Source: Symsagittifera roscoffensis
Lineage: Eukaryota > Xenacoelomorpha > Acoela > Convolutidae
Direction of reading: 5' to 3'
DNA: 64,000 nt
Assembly (NCBI RefSeq): GCF_963678635.1
Contig: NC_087068.1
Location: 12,656,027-12,720,026, forward strand
Positions 1-11,340 of this stretch are shown in pieces. The notes beneath the pieces are model-generated. The model did not search any database. It had not been told where the DNA came from and saw only the letters and a program-made list of their open reading frames with translations. The translations under genes were made by a program, and so were the position numbers. Position 1 is the stretch's first letter; the number at the start of each line of letters is the position of its first letter.

Positions 1-301
1 GATCGATAACATGTTTCGGTTGATTTTTTATGCATCATTCGAGCTTTGTTCTTTGAGAAAAGTTTTTTTTTGAGAGCCTGAAACATATTAAGCAATCATG
101 AAAACTCGGAAAATAACTGGCGTTTCAAAGAAGTGCGATTGTTTCAAAAAGTATAATAGAAGAATTGATACTTCTCCCTACAAGTGCCTCGAACTCTTGT
201 CCTTTGGATTACAAGTACAACGCTCCACCGACTGAGCTATCAGGGCTGGTAGATTTTGCTAGTCTTTCAAACCTATTTTTTCAAGTTCAAGAATTCAAAG
301 A

Positions 302-346
302 CTTTGGATTACAAGTCCAACGCTCCACCGACTGAGCTATCAGGGC
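302..346 (-). pseudogene. 5' half of a TGT Lys-family tRNA
   Basis: Only the D and anticodon arms remain, joined to spacer. It comes from a small duplication between the TGT copies at 174 and 407. Confidence 0.8.
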
Positions 347-853
347 TCAAAGATTATGCTAGTCTTTCAAACCTATTTTTTCAAATTATAAGGAGATTTG
401 ATACTTCTCCTTACAAGGGCCTCGAACTCTTGTCCTTTGGATTACAAGTACAACGCTCCACCGACTGAGCTATCAGGGCTGGAAGATTATGCTAGTCTTT
501 CAAACCTATTTTTTCAAATTCAAGAATTCGAAGCGTTAGATCCTGAAATTAACAACTTACTGTACATATTTTTTGCAGCAATCTCTGATTTAGAGGATCT
601 ACTGTTCTCGCTCCTGGGTTGGCTTGATCCAACAATCTTTCGGTTAACAGCCGAACGCTCTAGCCGATTGCGCCACAAGAGCTCAATAACAAGTGTCGGT
701 TGATTTTTTATGCATCATTCGAGCTTTGTTCTATGAGAAAAGTTTATTTTTGAGAGCCTGAAACTTATTTAGCAAGCATGAAAACTCGGAAAATAACTGG
801 CGTTTCAAAGAATTTCGATTGTTTCAAAAAATATAACAGAAGAATTGATACTT

Positions 854-887
854 CTCCCTACAAGGTCCTCGAACTCTTTATCAGGGC
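854..887 (-). pseudogene. Lys-family tRNA with the middle deleted
   Basis: The 3' acceptor and T arm run directly into the 5' acceptor strand; the anticodon and D arms are gone. Confidence 0.8.
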
Positions 888-1264
888 TCAATGATTATGC
901 TAGTCTTTCAAACCTATTTTTTCAAATTCAAGAATTCGAAGCGTTGGATCCTTAAATTAATAACTTTGTGTACATATTTTTTGCAGCAATCTCTGATTTT
1001 GAGGTTCTACTGTTCTCGCTCCTGGGTGGGCTTGAACCACCAATCTTTCGGTTATCAGTCGAATGCGCTAGCCGATTGCGCCACAAGAGCTCGAGAACTT
1101 GTGTAGGTTGATTTTTTTATGCATCATTCAAGCTTTGTTCTATGAAAAAAGTTTGTTTTTGAGAGCCTGAAACTTATTTAGCGTTCATGAAAACTCGGAG
1201 ATTAACTGGCGTTTTCAAAGAAGTTCGAGTGTTTCAAAAAAAATTAATTGTATAAATGTTACTC

Positions 1265-1337
1265 CGCCCCACAAGGGACTCGAACCCTTGACCGTTGGAT
1301 TAAAAGTCCAACGCTCTACCGACTGAGCTAGCAGGGC
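1265..1337 (-). tRNA. tRNA-Lys(TTT), canonical copy
   Basis: This 73-nt gene folds into a full cloverleaf. The acceptor stem is GCCCTGC with GTGGGGC (two G-U pairs), the D stem GCTC/GAGC, the anticodon stem TTGGA/TCCAA with loop CTTTTAA, and the T stem AAGGG/CCCTT with loop TTCGAGT. The discriminator is G, as in animal tRNA-Lys. Anticodon UUU reads AAA and AAG lysine codons. The A box (TAGCTCAGTCGG) and B box (GGTTCGAGTCC) fit the Pol III consensus. CCA is not encoded. The plus-strand A-run near 1230, a T-run in the transcript, lies about 20-30 nt beyond the 3' end and would end transcription. The next gene upstream on this strand is the Asn-family copy at 1467. Confidence 0.93.
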
Positions 1338-2609
1338 TCAAAGATTCAGCTAGTCTTACAAACCTAATTTTTCAATTTCAAGAATTCGAAGCTGTGGCTC
1401 CTGAAATTAATAACTTACTGTACATATTTTTTGCAGCAATCTCTGATTTTGAGGTTCTACTGTTCTCGCTCCTGGGTGGGCTTGAACAGCCAACATTTCG
1501 GTTAACAGCCGAAAGCGCTAGCCGATTGCGCCTTAAGAGCTCGATAACATGTGTCGGTTGATTTTTTATGCATTATTCGAGCTTTGTTCTATGAGAAAAG
1601 TTTATTTTTGACAGCCTGAAACATATTAAGCATTCACAAAAACTCTGAAATTAACTGGCGCTTTCAAAGAAGTTCGATTGTTTCAAAAAAAATTAAAAGA
1701 AGAAATGTTACTTCGCCCCACAATGGACTCGAACCCTTGACCGTTGGATTAAAAGTCCAGCGCTCTACCAACTGAGCTAGCAGGGCTCAAAGATTCAACT
1801 AGTCTTACAAACCTAATTTTTCAATTTCAAGAATTCGAAGCTGTGGCTCCTGAAATTAATAACTTACTGTACATATTTTTTGCAGCAATCTCTGATTTAG
1901 AGGATCTACTGTTCTCGCTCCTGGGTTGGCTTGATCCAACAATCTTTCGGTTAACAGCCGAACGCTCTAGCCGATTGCGCCACAAGAGCTCAATAACAAG
2001 TGTCGGTTGATTTTTTATGCATCATTCGAGCTTTGTTCTATGAGAAAAGTTTATTTTTGAGAGCCTGAAACTTATTTAGCAAGCATGAAAACTCGGAAAA
2101 TAACTGGCGTTTCAAAGAATTTCGATTGTTTCAAAAAATATAATAGAAGAATTGATACTTCTCCCTACAAGGTCCTCGAACTCTTGTCATTTGGATTACA
2201 AGTCCAACGCTCCACCGACTGAGCTATCAGGGCTCAAAGATTATGCTAGTCTTTCAAACCTATTTTTTCAAATTCAAGAATTCGAAGCGTTGGATCCTTA
2301 AATTAATAACTTTGTGTACATATTTTTTGCAGCAATCTCTGATTTTGAGGTTCTACTGTTCTCGCTCCTGGGTGGGCTTGAACCACCAATCTTTCGGTTG
2401 ACAGTCGAATGCGCTAGCCGATTGCGCCTCAAGAGCTCGAGAACTTGTGTAGGTTGATTTTTTATGCATCATTCAAGCTTTGTTCTATGAAAAAAGTTTG
2501 TTTTTGAGAGCCTGAAACTTATTTAGCGTTCATGAAAACTCGGAGATTAACTGGCGTTTTCAAAGAAGTTCGAGTGTTTCAAAAAAAATTAATTGTATAA
2601 ATGTTACTC

Positions 2610-2682
2610 CGCCCCACAAGGGACTCGAACCCTTGACCGTTGGATTAAAAGTCCAACGCTCTACCGACTGAGCTAGCAGGGC
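2610..2682 (-). tRNA. tRNA-Lys(TTT), canonical copy
   Basis: Identical in body to the copy at 1265. Its upstream partner is an Asn-family gene recoded to GAT (2821). Confidence 0.93.
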
Positions 2683-3066
2683 TCAAAGATTCAGCTAGTC
2701 TTACAAACCTAATTCTTCAAATTCATCAAATTCAAGAATTCGAAGCTGTGGATCCTGAAATTACCAACTTAGTGCACACTTTTTTTGCAGCAATCTATGA
2801 TTTTGAGTTTCTACTGTTCTCGCTCTTGGGTGGGCTTGAACCATCAATCTTTCGGTTATCAGCCGAACGCGCTAGCAGATTGCGCCACAAGAGCTCGATA
2901 ACATGTTTCGGTTGATTTTTTTGTGCATCATTCAAGCTTTGTTCTATAAAAAAGTTTGTTTTTGAGAGCCTGAAACTTATTAAGCGTTCATGAAAACTCG
3001 GAATATAACTGGCTTTTTCAAAGAAGTTCGAGTGGTTCAAAAAAATTAATTGAATAAATGTTACTC

Positions 3067-3139
3067 CGCCCCACAAGGGACTCGAACCCTTGACCGTTGG
3101 ATTAAAAGTCCAACGCTCTACCGACTGAGCTAGCAGGGC
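3067..3139 (-). tRNA. tRNA-Lys(TTT), canonical copy
   Basis: All stems pair and both promoter boxes are intact. It is the last Lys gene before the Asn-only block, and its partner at 3274 has a damaged acceptor end. Confidence 0.93.
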
Positions 3140-3280
3140 TCAAAGATTCAGCTAGTCTTACAAACCTTTTCAAATTCATCAAATTCAAGAATTCGAAGCT
3201 GTGGATCCTGAAATTAACACCTAAGTGCAGACATTTTTTGCAGCAATCTCTGATTTTCAGATTCTCATGTTCTCGCTCCT

Positions 3281-3327
<47 letters not shown>

Positions 3328-3346
3328 GCCGATTGCGCCACAAGAT

Positions 3347-3713
3347 TGATTGTCGGTTGATTTTTTATGCATCGTTCGAGCTTTGTATGATGAATTTTTA
3401 TGCATCGTTGATTTTTTATGCATCGTTGAATTTTTATGTCGGTTGATTTTTTATGCATCGTTCGAGCTTTGTTCTATGAGAAAAGTTTATTTTTGAGAGC
3501 CTTAAACTTATTAAGCAATCATGAAAACTCAGAAAATACCTGCGCCACAAGATTGATTGTCGGTTGATTTTTTATGCATCGTTCGAGCTTTGTTCTAATT
3601 CATCAAATTCATCAAATTCAAGAATTCGAAGCTGTGGATCCTGAAATTAACACCTTAGTGCAGACATTTTTTGCAGCAATCTCTGATTTTCAGATTCTCA
3701 TGTTCTCGCTCCT

Positions 3714-3757
<44 letters not shown>

Positions 3758-3989
3758 GTAGCCGATTGCGCCACAAGATTGATTGTCGGTTGATTTTTTA
3801 TGCATCGTTCGAGCTTTGTTCTATGAGAAAAGTTTATTTTTGAGAGCCTTAAACTTATTAAGCAATCATGAAAACTCAGAAAATACCTGGCGTTTCAAAG
3901 AAGTGCGATTGTTTCAAAAAAATTAACACCTTAGTGCAGACATTTTTTGCAGCAATCTCTGATTTTCAGATTCTCATGTTCTCGCTCCT

Positions 3990-4036
<47 letters not shown>

Positions 4037-4143
4037 GCCGATTGCGCCACAAGTTGTCGGTTGATTGCGCTAGCCGATTGTCGGTTGATTTTTTATGCAT
4101 CGTTCGAGCTTTGTTCTATTATTAAGCAATCATGAAAACTCCT

Positions 4144-4190
<47 letters not shown>

Positions 4191-4419
4191 GCCGATTGCG
4201 CCACAAGATTGATTGTCGGTTGATTTTTTATGCATCGTTCGAGCTTTGTTCTATGAGAAAAGTTTATTTTTGAGAGCCTTAAACTTATTAAGCAATCATG
4301 AAAACTCAGAAAATACCTGGCGTTTCAAAGAAGTGCGATTGTTTCAAAAAAATTAACACCTTAGTGCAGACATTTTTTGCAGCAATCTCTGATTTTCAGA
4401 TTCTCATGTTCTCGCTCCT

Positions 4420-4466
<47 letters not shown>

Positions 4467-4626
4467 GCCGATTGCGCCACAAGTTGTCGGTTGATTGCGC
4501 TAGCCGATTGTCGGTTGATTTTTTATGCATCGTTCGAGCTTTGTTCTATGAGAAAAGTTTATTTTTGAGAACCTTAAACTTATTAAGCAATCATGAAAAC
4601 TCAGAAAATACCTGGCGTTTCAAAGA
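3347..4626 (-). repeat. Asn-only rearranged block B (430-bp duplication)
   Basis: The Lys-family gene is missing from several consecutive units here. Asn-family copies: 3707-3780, 3983-4056, 4139-4210 (3' acceptor strand lost) and 4413-4486, all with anticodon GTT. In most of them the first acceptor bases are replaced by spacer sequence, so the acceptor stem cannot close. Bases 3711-4119 recur at 4141-4549, an offset of 430 bp. Positions 3360-3470 also hold three or four short copies of a spacer piece around TTTTTATGCATCGTT. This looks like local unequal exchange that removed the Lys partner. Confidence 0.85.
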
Positions 4627-5563
4627 AGTGCGATTGTTTCAAAAAAATTGAAAGAAGATTTGATACCTCTCCCTACAAGGGGCTCGAACTCTTGTCCTTT
4701 GGATTACAAGTCCAACGCTCCACCGACTGAGCTATCAGGGCTCAAAGATTACGCTAGTCTTTCAAACCTATTTTTTCAAATTCAAGAATTCGAAGCGTTG
4801 GATCCTGAAATTAATAACTTAGTGTGCAAATTTTTTGCAGAAATCTCTGATTTTCAGATTCTCATGTTCTCGCTCCTGGGTGGGCTTGAACCACCAACCT
4901 TGCGGTTAACAGCCGAACGCGCTAGCCGATTCCCCCACAACAGCTCGTTAACATGTATCGGTTGATTTTTTATGCATCATTCGAGCTTTGTTCTATGAGA
5001 AAAGTTTATTTTTGAGAGCCTGAAACTTATTAAGCAATCATGAAAACTCGGAAAATAACTGGCGTTTCAAAGAAGTGCGATTGTTTCAAAAAATATAACA
5101 GAAGAATTGATACTTCGCATCACAAGGGACTCGAACCCTTCACCGTTGGATTAGTAGTCTAACGCTCTACCGACTGAGCTAGCAGGGCTCAAATATTCAG
5201 CTAGTCTTACAAACCTAATTTTTCAAATTCATCAAATTCAAGAATTCGAAGGTGTGGATCCTGAAAACATTTTTTGGAACAATCTCTGATTTTCAGATTC
5301 TCATGTTCTCGCTCCTGGGTGGTCTTGAACCACCAACCTTGCGGTTAACAGCCGAACGCGCTAGCCGATTCCCCCACAACAGCTCGATAACATGTGTCGG
5401 TTGATTTTTTATGCATCATTCGAGCTTTGTTCTATGAGAAAAGTTTAAAAGTTTATTTTTGAGAGCCTGAAACTTATTAAGCAATCATGAAAACTCGGAA
5501 AATAACTGGCGTTTCAAAGAAGTTCGAGTGTTTCAAAAAAAGTTAATTGAATAAATGTTACTC

Positions 5564-5636
5564 CGCCCCACAAAGGACTCGAACCCTTGACCGTTGGATT
5601 AAAAGTCCAACGCTCTACCGACTGAGCTAGCAGGGC
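5564..5636 (-). tRNA. tRNA-Lys(TTT)
   Basis: One base differs from the canonical gene, in the 3' strand of the T stem. A G-U pair keeps the stem closed. It is the third Lys-family gene of the first 1352-bp repeat. Confidence 0.9.
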
Positions 5637-5781
5637 TCAAAGATTCAGCTAGTCTTACAAACCTAATTTTTCAAATTCATCAAATTCAAGAATTCGAAGC
5701 TGTGGATCCTGAAATTAACACCTTAGTGCAGACATTTTTTGCAGCAATCTCTGATATTCAGAATCTCATGTTCTCGTTCCT

Positions 5782-5828
<47 letters not shown>

Positions 5829-6915
5829 GCCGATTGCGCCACAAGAGCTCGCCAACATTTGTCGGTTGATTTTTTATGCATCGTTCGAGCTTTGTTCTAT
5901 GAGAAAAATTTTATTTTTGAGAGCCTTAAACTTATTAAGCAATCATGAAAACTCGGAAAATAACTGGCGTTTCAAAGAAGTGCGATTGTTTCAAAAAAAT
6001 TAAAAGAAGATTTGATACCTCTCCCTACAAGGGGCTCGAACTCTTGTCCTTTGGATTACAAGTCCAACGCTCCACCGACTGAGCTATCAGGGCTCAAAGA
6101 TTACGCTAGTCTTTCAAACCTATTTTTTCAAATTCAAGAATTCGAAGCGTTGGATCCTGAAATTAATAACTTAGTGTGCAAATTTTTTGCAGCAATCTCT
6201 GATTTTCAGATTCTCATGTTCTCGCTCCTGGGTGGGCTTGAACCACCAACCTTGCGGTTAACAGCCGAACGCGCTAGCCGATTCCCCCACAACAGCTCGT
6301 TAACATGTATCGGTTGATTTTTTATGCATCATTCGAGCTTTGTTCTATGAGAAAAGTATATTTTTGAGAGCCTGAAACTTATTAAGCAATCATGAAAACT
6401 CGGAAAATAACTGGCGTTTCAAAGAAGTGCGATTGTTTCAAAAAATATAACAGAAGAATTGATACTTCGCATCACAAGGGACTCGAACCCTTCACCGTTG
6501 GATTAGTAGTCTAACGCTCTACCGACTGAGCTAGCAGGGCTCAAATATTCAGCTAGTCTTACAAACCTAATTTTTCAAATTCATCAAATTCAAGAATTCG
6601 AAGCTGTGGATCCTGAAAACATTTTTTGGAACAATCTCTGATTTTCAGATTCTCATGTTCTCGCTCCTGGGTGGTCTTGAACCACCAACCTTGCGGTTAA
6701 CAGCCGAACGCGCTAGCCGATTCCCCCACAACAGCTCGATAACATGTGTCGGTTGATTTTTTATGCATCATTCGAGCTTTGTTCTATGAGAAAAGTTTAA
6801 AAGTTTATTTTTGAGAGCCTGAAACTTATTAAGCAATCATGAAAACTCGGAAAATAACTGGCGTTTCAAAGAAGTTCGAGTGTTTCAAAAAAAGTTAATT
6901 GAATAAATGTTACTC

Positions 6916-6988
6916 CGCCCCACAAAGGACTCGAACCCTTGACCGTTGGATTAAAAGTCCAACGCTCTACCGACTGAGCTAGCAGGGC
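6916..6988 (-). tRNA. tRNA-Lys(TTT)
   Basis: This is the 1352-bp-shifted copy of the gene at 5564, with the same T-stem G-U pair. The base just upstream of its 5' end differs. Confidence 0.9.
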
Positions 6989-9168
6989 CCAAAGATTCAG
7001 CTAGTCTTACAAACCTAATTTTTCAAATTCATCAAATTCAAGAATTCGAAGCTGTGGATCCTGAAATTAACACCTTAGTGCAGACATTTTTTGCAGCAAT
7101 CTCTGATATTCAGAATCTCATGTTCTCGTTCCTGGGTGGGCTTGAACCACCAACCTTTCAGTTAACAGCCGAACGCGCTAGTCGATTGCGCCACAAGAGC
7201 TCGACAACATTTGTCGGTTGATTTTTTATGCATCGTTCGAGCTTTGTTCTATGAGAAAAATTTTATTTTTGAGAGCCTTAAACTTATTAAGCAATCATGA
7301 AAACTCGGAAAATAACTGGCGTTTCAAAGAAGTGCGATTGTTTCAAAAAAATTAAAAGAAGATTTGATACCTCTCCCTACAAGGGGCTCGAACTCTTGTC
7401 CTTTGGATTACAAGTCCAACGCTCCACCGACTGAGCTATCAAGGCTCAAAGATTACGCTAGTCTTTCAAGCGTTGGATCCTGAAATTAATAACTTAGTGT
7501 ACACATTTTTTGCAGCAATCTCTGATTTTCAGATTCTCATGTTCTCGCTCCTGGGTGGGCTTGAACCACCAACCTTGCGGTTAACAGCCGAACGCGCTAG
7601 CCGATTCCCCCACAACAGCTCGATAACATGTGTCGGTTGATTTTTTATGCATCATTCGAGCTTTGTTATATAAGAAAAGTTTATTTTTGAGAGCCTGAAA
7701 CTTATTAAGCATTCACAAAAACTCGGAAAATAACTGGCGCTTTCAAAGAAGTTCGATTGTTTCAAAAAAAATTAATAGAAGAAATGCTACTTCGCCCAAC
7801 AGGGGACTCGAACCCTTGACCGTTGGATTAAAAGTGCAACGCTCTACCGACTGAGCTAGCAGGGCTCAAATAATCAGCTAGTCTTACAAACCTAATTTTT
7901 CAAATTCGTCAAATTCAAGAATTCGAAGCTGTGGATCCTGAAATTAACACCTTAGTGCACACATTTTTTTCAGCAATCTCTGATTTTAAGTTTCTCATGT
8001 TCTCGCTCCTGGGTGGTCTTGAATCACCAACCTTTCGGTTATCAGACGAACGCGCTAGCCGATTCCCCCACAACAGCTCGATAACGTGTGTCGGTTGATT
8101 TTTTATGCATCATTCGAGCTTTGTTATATAAGAAAAGTTTATTTTTGAGAGCCTGAAACTTATTAAGCATTCACAAAAACTCGGAAAATAACTGGCGCTT
8201 TCAAAGAAGTTCGATTGTTTCAAAAAAAATTAATAGAAGAAATGCTACTTCGCCCAACAGGGGACTCGAACCCTTGACCGTTGGATTAAAAGTGCAACGC
8301 TCTACCGACTGAGCTAGCAGGGCTCAAAGATTCAGCTAGTCTTACAAACCTAATTTTTCAAAATCATCAAATTCAAGAATTCGAAGCTGTGGATCCTGAA
8401 ATTAATAACTAGTGCACATATTTTTTGCAGCATTCTCTGATTTTGAGGTTCTACTGTTCTCGATCCTGGGTGGGCTTGAACCACCAATCTTTCGGTTAAC
8501 AGCCTAACGCGCTAGCCGATTGCTCCACATGAGCTCGCTAAATTGTGTAGGTTGATTTTTTGATGCATCATTCGAGCTTTGTTCTATGAGAAAAATTTAT
8601 TTTTGAGAGCCTGAAACTTATTAAGCTTTATTGAAAACTCGGAATATAACTGGCGTTTTCAAAGAAGTTCGAGTGTTTCAAAAAAAATTAATTGAATAAA
8701 TGTTACTCCGCCCCACAAGGGACTCGAACACTTGACCGTTGGATTAAAAGTCCAACGCTCTACCGACTGAGCTAGCAGGGCTCTAATATTCAGCTAGTCT
8801 TGCACACCTAATTTTTCAAATTCATCAAATTCAAGAATTCGAAGCTGTCGATCCTGAAATTAATAACTTAGTGCACTTATTTTTCGCAGCATTCTCTGAT
8901 TTTGAGGTTCTACTGTTCTCGCTGCTGGGTGGGCTTGAACCACCAATCTTTCGGTTATCAGCTTAACGCGCTAGCCGATTGCTCCACATGAGCTCGATAA
9001 ATTGTGTAGGTTGATTTTTTTTATGCATCATTCGAGCTTTGTTCTATGAGAAAAACTTATTTTTGAGAGCCTGAAACTTATTAAGCTTTTTTGAAAACTC
9101 GGAATATAACTGGCGTTTTCAAAGAAGTTCGAGTGTTTCAAAAAAAATTAATTGAATAATTGTTACTG

Positions 9169-9241
9169 CGCCCCACAAGGGACTCGAACCCTTGACCGTT
9201 GGATTAAAAGTCCAACGCTCTACCGACTGAGCTAGCAGGGC
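9169..9241 (-). tRNA. tRNA-Lys(TTT), canonical copy
   Basis: The body is canonical. The flanking trailer has ACTGCG where other units have ACTCCG (plus strand), outside the mature tRNA. Confidence 0.92.
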
Positions 9242-9387
9242 TCAAATATTCAACACAACTAATTTTTCAAATTCATCAAATTCAAGAATTCGTGTGGATC
9301 CTGAAATTAACACCTTAGTGCACACATTTTTTGCAGCAATCTCTGATTTTCAGATTCTCATGTTCTCGCTCCTGGGTGGTCTTGAAT

Positions 9388-9420
<33 letters not shown>

Positions 9421-9613
9421 GCCGATTCCCCCACAACAGCTCGATAAAATGTGTCGGTTGATTTTTAATGCATCATTCGAGCTTTGTTATATGAGAAAAT
9501 TTTATTTTTGAGAGCCTGAAACTTATTCAGCATTCACAAAAACTCTGAAAATAACTGGCGCTTTCAAAGAAGTTCGATTGTTTCAAAAAAAATTAATAGA
9601 AGAAATGCTACTT

Positions 9614-9686
9614 CGCCCCACAAGGGACTCGAACCCTTGACCGTTGGATTAAAAGTCCAACGCTCTACCCGCTGAGCTAGCAGGGC
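9614..9686 (-). tRNA. tRNA-Lys(TTT)
   Basis: Canonical apart from two adjacent changes in the D loop, next to the conserved GG, which may weaken the A box. All stems pair. Confidence 0.86.
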
Positions 9687-10074
9687 TCAAAGATTCAGCT
9701 GGTCTTACTAACCTAATTTTTCAAGTTCATCAAATTCAAGAATTCGAAGCTGTCGATCCTGAAATTAATAACTTAGTGCACTTATTTTTTGCAGCATTCT
9801 CTGATTTTGAGGTTCTACTGTTCTCGCTCCTGGGTGGGCTTGAACCACCAATCTTTCGGGTAACAGCCTAACGCGCTAGCCGATTGCTCCACATGAGCTC
9901 GATAAATTGTGTAGGTTGATTTTTTTAATGCATCATTCGAGCTTTGTTCTAAGAGAGAAAATTTTTTTTGAGAGCCTGAAACTTATTAAGCTTTATTGAA
10001 AACTCGGAATATAACTGGCGTTTTCAAATCAGTTCGAGTGTTTCAAAAAAAAATTAATTGAATAAATGTTACTC

Positions 10075-10126
10075 CGCCCCACAAGGGACTAAAAGTCCAA
10101 CGCTCTACCGACTGAGCTAGCAGGGC
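10075..10126 (-). pseudogene. tRNA-Lys(TTT) with T-arm deletion
   Basis: A 21-nt deletion removes most of the T arm, the variable loop and the 3' anticodon stem. There is no B box, so it is not expected to be transcribed by Pol III from its own promoter. Confidence 0.85.
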
Positions 10127-10264
10127 TCAAATATTCAGCTAGTCTTGCACAACTAATTTTTCAAATTCATCAAATTCAAGAATTCCAAGCTGTGGATCCT
10201 GAAATTAACACCTTAGTGCACACATTTTTTGCAGCAATCTCTGATTTTCAGATTCTCATGTTCT

Positions 10265-10271
10265 CGCTCCT

Positions 10272-10305
<34 letters not shown>

Positions 10306-10338
10306 TCCGAACGCGCTAGCCGATTGCGCCACAAGAGC
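10265..10338 (-). tRNA. tRNA-Asn(GTT), position 32 changed
   Basis: The stems are intact, with one G-U acceptor pair. The first anticodon-loop base is A rather than C. The downstream Lys-family partner (10075) has lost its T arm. Confidence 0.87.
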
Positions 10339-10701
10339 TCGATAACATGTGTCGGTTGATTTTTTATGCATCATTCGAGCTTTTTTCTATGAGAAAAGTT
10401 TATTTTTGAGAGCCTTAAACGTATTAAGCAATCATGAAAACTCGGAAAATAACTGGCGTTTCAAAGAAGTGCGATTGTTTCAAAAAATTTAAAAGAAGAT
10501 TTGATACTTTTCCCTACAACTCTTGTCCTTTGGATTACAAGTCTAACGCTCCACCGACTGAGCTATCAGGGCTCAAAGATTACGCTAGTCTTTCAAACCT
10601 ATTTTTTCAAATTCAAGAATTCGAAGCGTTGGATCCTGAAATTAATAACTTAGTGTACATATTTTTTGCAGCAATCTCTGATTTTGAGGTTCTACTGTTC
10701 T

Positions 10702-10768
10702 CGCTCCTGGGTGGGCTCTTGTCCTTTGGATTACAAGTCTAACGCTCCACCGACTGAGCTATCAGGGC
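10702..10768 (-). pseudogene. Asn/Lys-family fusion tRNA, copy 1
   Basis: Read 5' to 3' it has a Lys-family TGT D and anticodon arm, then an Asn-family T-arm end and acceptor strand. The 5' acceptor is GCCCTGA and the 3' acceptor CAGGAGC, which pair poorly, and the T arm is shortened. It looks like a crossover product between neighbouring genes. Confidence 0.85.
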
Positions 10769-10897
10769 TCAAAGATTACGCTAGTCTTTCAAACCTATTT
10801 TTTCAAATTCAAGAATTCGAAGCGTTGGATCCTGAAATTAATAACTTAGTGTACATATTTTTTGCAGCAATCTCTGATTTTGAGGTTCTACTGTTCT

Positions 10898-10964
10898 CGC
10901 TCCTGGGTGGGCTCTTGTCCTTTGGATTACAAGTCTAACGCTCCACCGACTGAGCTATCAGGGC
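10898..10964 (-). pseudogene. Asn/Lys-family fusion tRNA, copy 2
   Basis: Identical to the fusion at 10702 and 196 bp away, so the fusion was duplicated after it formed. Confidence 0.85.
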
Positions 10965-11340
10965 TCAAAGATTACGCTAGTCTTTCAAACCTATTTTTTC
11001 AAATTCAAGAATTCGAAGCGTTGGATCCTGAAATTAATAACTTAGTGTACATATTTTTTGCAGCAATCTCTGATTTTGAGGTTCTACTGTTCTCGCTCCT
11101 GGGTGGGCTTGAACCAGCAATCTTTCGGTTATCAGCCGAACGCGCTAGCCGATTGCTCCACATGATCTCGATAATTTTTGTAGGTTGAATTTTTTGTGCA
11201 TCATTCGAGCTTTGTTCTATGAGAAAAGTTTATTTTTGAGAGCTGAAACTTATTAAGCGTTCATGAAAACTCGGAATATAACTGGTGTTTTCAAAGAAAT
11301 TCGAGTGTTTCAAAAAACATTAATTGAATAAATGTTACTC

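Larger units (their letters stand above)
1..3346 (-). repeat. Asn/Lys tRNA array, block A (mixed units)
   Basis: Tandem units of about 450 bp on the minus strand. Below, K means a Lys-family body and N an Asn-family body. Copies: K 174-246 TGT; K 302-346 (5' half only); K 407-479 TGT; N 609-682 GTT; K 854-887 (middle deleted); N 1017-1090 GAT; K 1265-1337 TTT; N 1467-1540 GTT; K 1714-1786 TTT; N 1916-1989 GTT; K 2161-2233 TGT; N 2363-2436 GTC; K 2610-2682 TTT; N 2821-2894 GAT; K 3067-3139 TTT; N 3274-3347 GTT, whose 5' acceptor bases are replaced. The TGT copies at 174 and 407 have an unpaired base in the anticodon stem. The N copies at 609 and 1916 have a rebuilt T arm with a poor B box. Confidence 0.93.
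4627..7619 (-). repeat. Block C: 1352-bp three-unit higher-order repeat
   Basis: Order of Lys-family anticodons: TGT, ACT, TTT, repeated. K TGT 4669-4741, 6021-6093, 7373-7445; K ACT 5116-5188, 6468-6540; K TTT 5564-5636, 6916-6988. All are spaced 1352 bp apart. Asn-family copies, all GTT: 4871-4944, 5310-5383, 5775-5848, 6223-6296, 6662-6735, 7127-7200, 7546-7619. Several N copies end in a run of C instead of GCG in the D stem and so fold poorly. The spacers at 5264-5267 and 6616-6619 contain AAAA on the plus strand, which is TTTT in the transcript, unlike most units. Confidence 0.9.
7620..10500 (-). repeat. Block D: Lys(TTT)/Asn units
   Basis: Copies: K TTT 7793-7865, 8251-8323, 8709-8781, 9169-9241, 9614-9686; K 10075-10126 with a 21-nt deletion removing the T arm; N 8004-8077 GAT, 8461-8534 GTT, 8920-8993 GAT, 9367-9440 GTT, 9825-9898 GTT, 10265-10338 GTT. 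K 7793 and K 8251 share an unpaired anticodon-stem base. N 8461, 8920 and 9825 share a broken anticodon stem and a CATGAGC 5' end, so they form a distinct decayed subfamily. Confidence 0.9.
10501..11167 (-). repeat. Block E: 196-bp repeat of fused Asn/Lys-family tRNAs
   Basis: A shortened K TGT copy (10510-10572) is followed by two identical fusions, 10702-10768 and 10898-10964, and then a normal N copy with anticodon GAT (11094-11167). In each fusion the 3' acceptor and start of the T arm of an Asn-family gene run straight into the anticodon and D arms of a TGT Lys-family gene. The repeat period is 196 bp, well below the usual 450, because one fused tRNA replaces a pair. Confidence 0.88.

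Noticed and set aside
1265-1337. TTTT in the anticodon loop of tRNA-Lys as a premature terminator
   Set aside because: All eukaryotic tRNA-Lys(UUU) genes contain this tract in the anticodon loop and are transcribed. It is not unusual.
4648-4965. Open frames of 60-145 codons recurring through the array, many about 101 codons with near-identical translations
   Set aside because: They run across tRNA bodies and spacers, shift with each indel, occur on both strands and match no protein family I recognise. They are by-products of a repeat whose unit length sometimes keeps a frame open.
9300-9360. GAATTC and GGATCC in every spacer as a meaningful motif
   Set aside because: They fall in the conserved spacer and are explained by common descent of the units. 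They are useful only as restriction markers of the repeat ladder.
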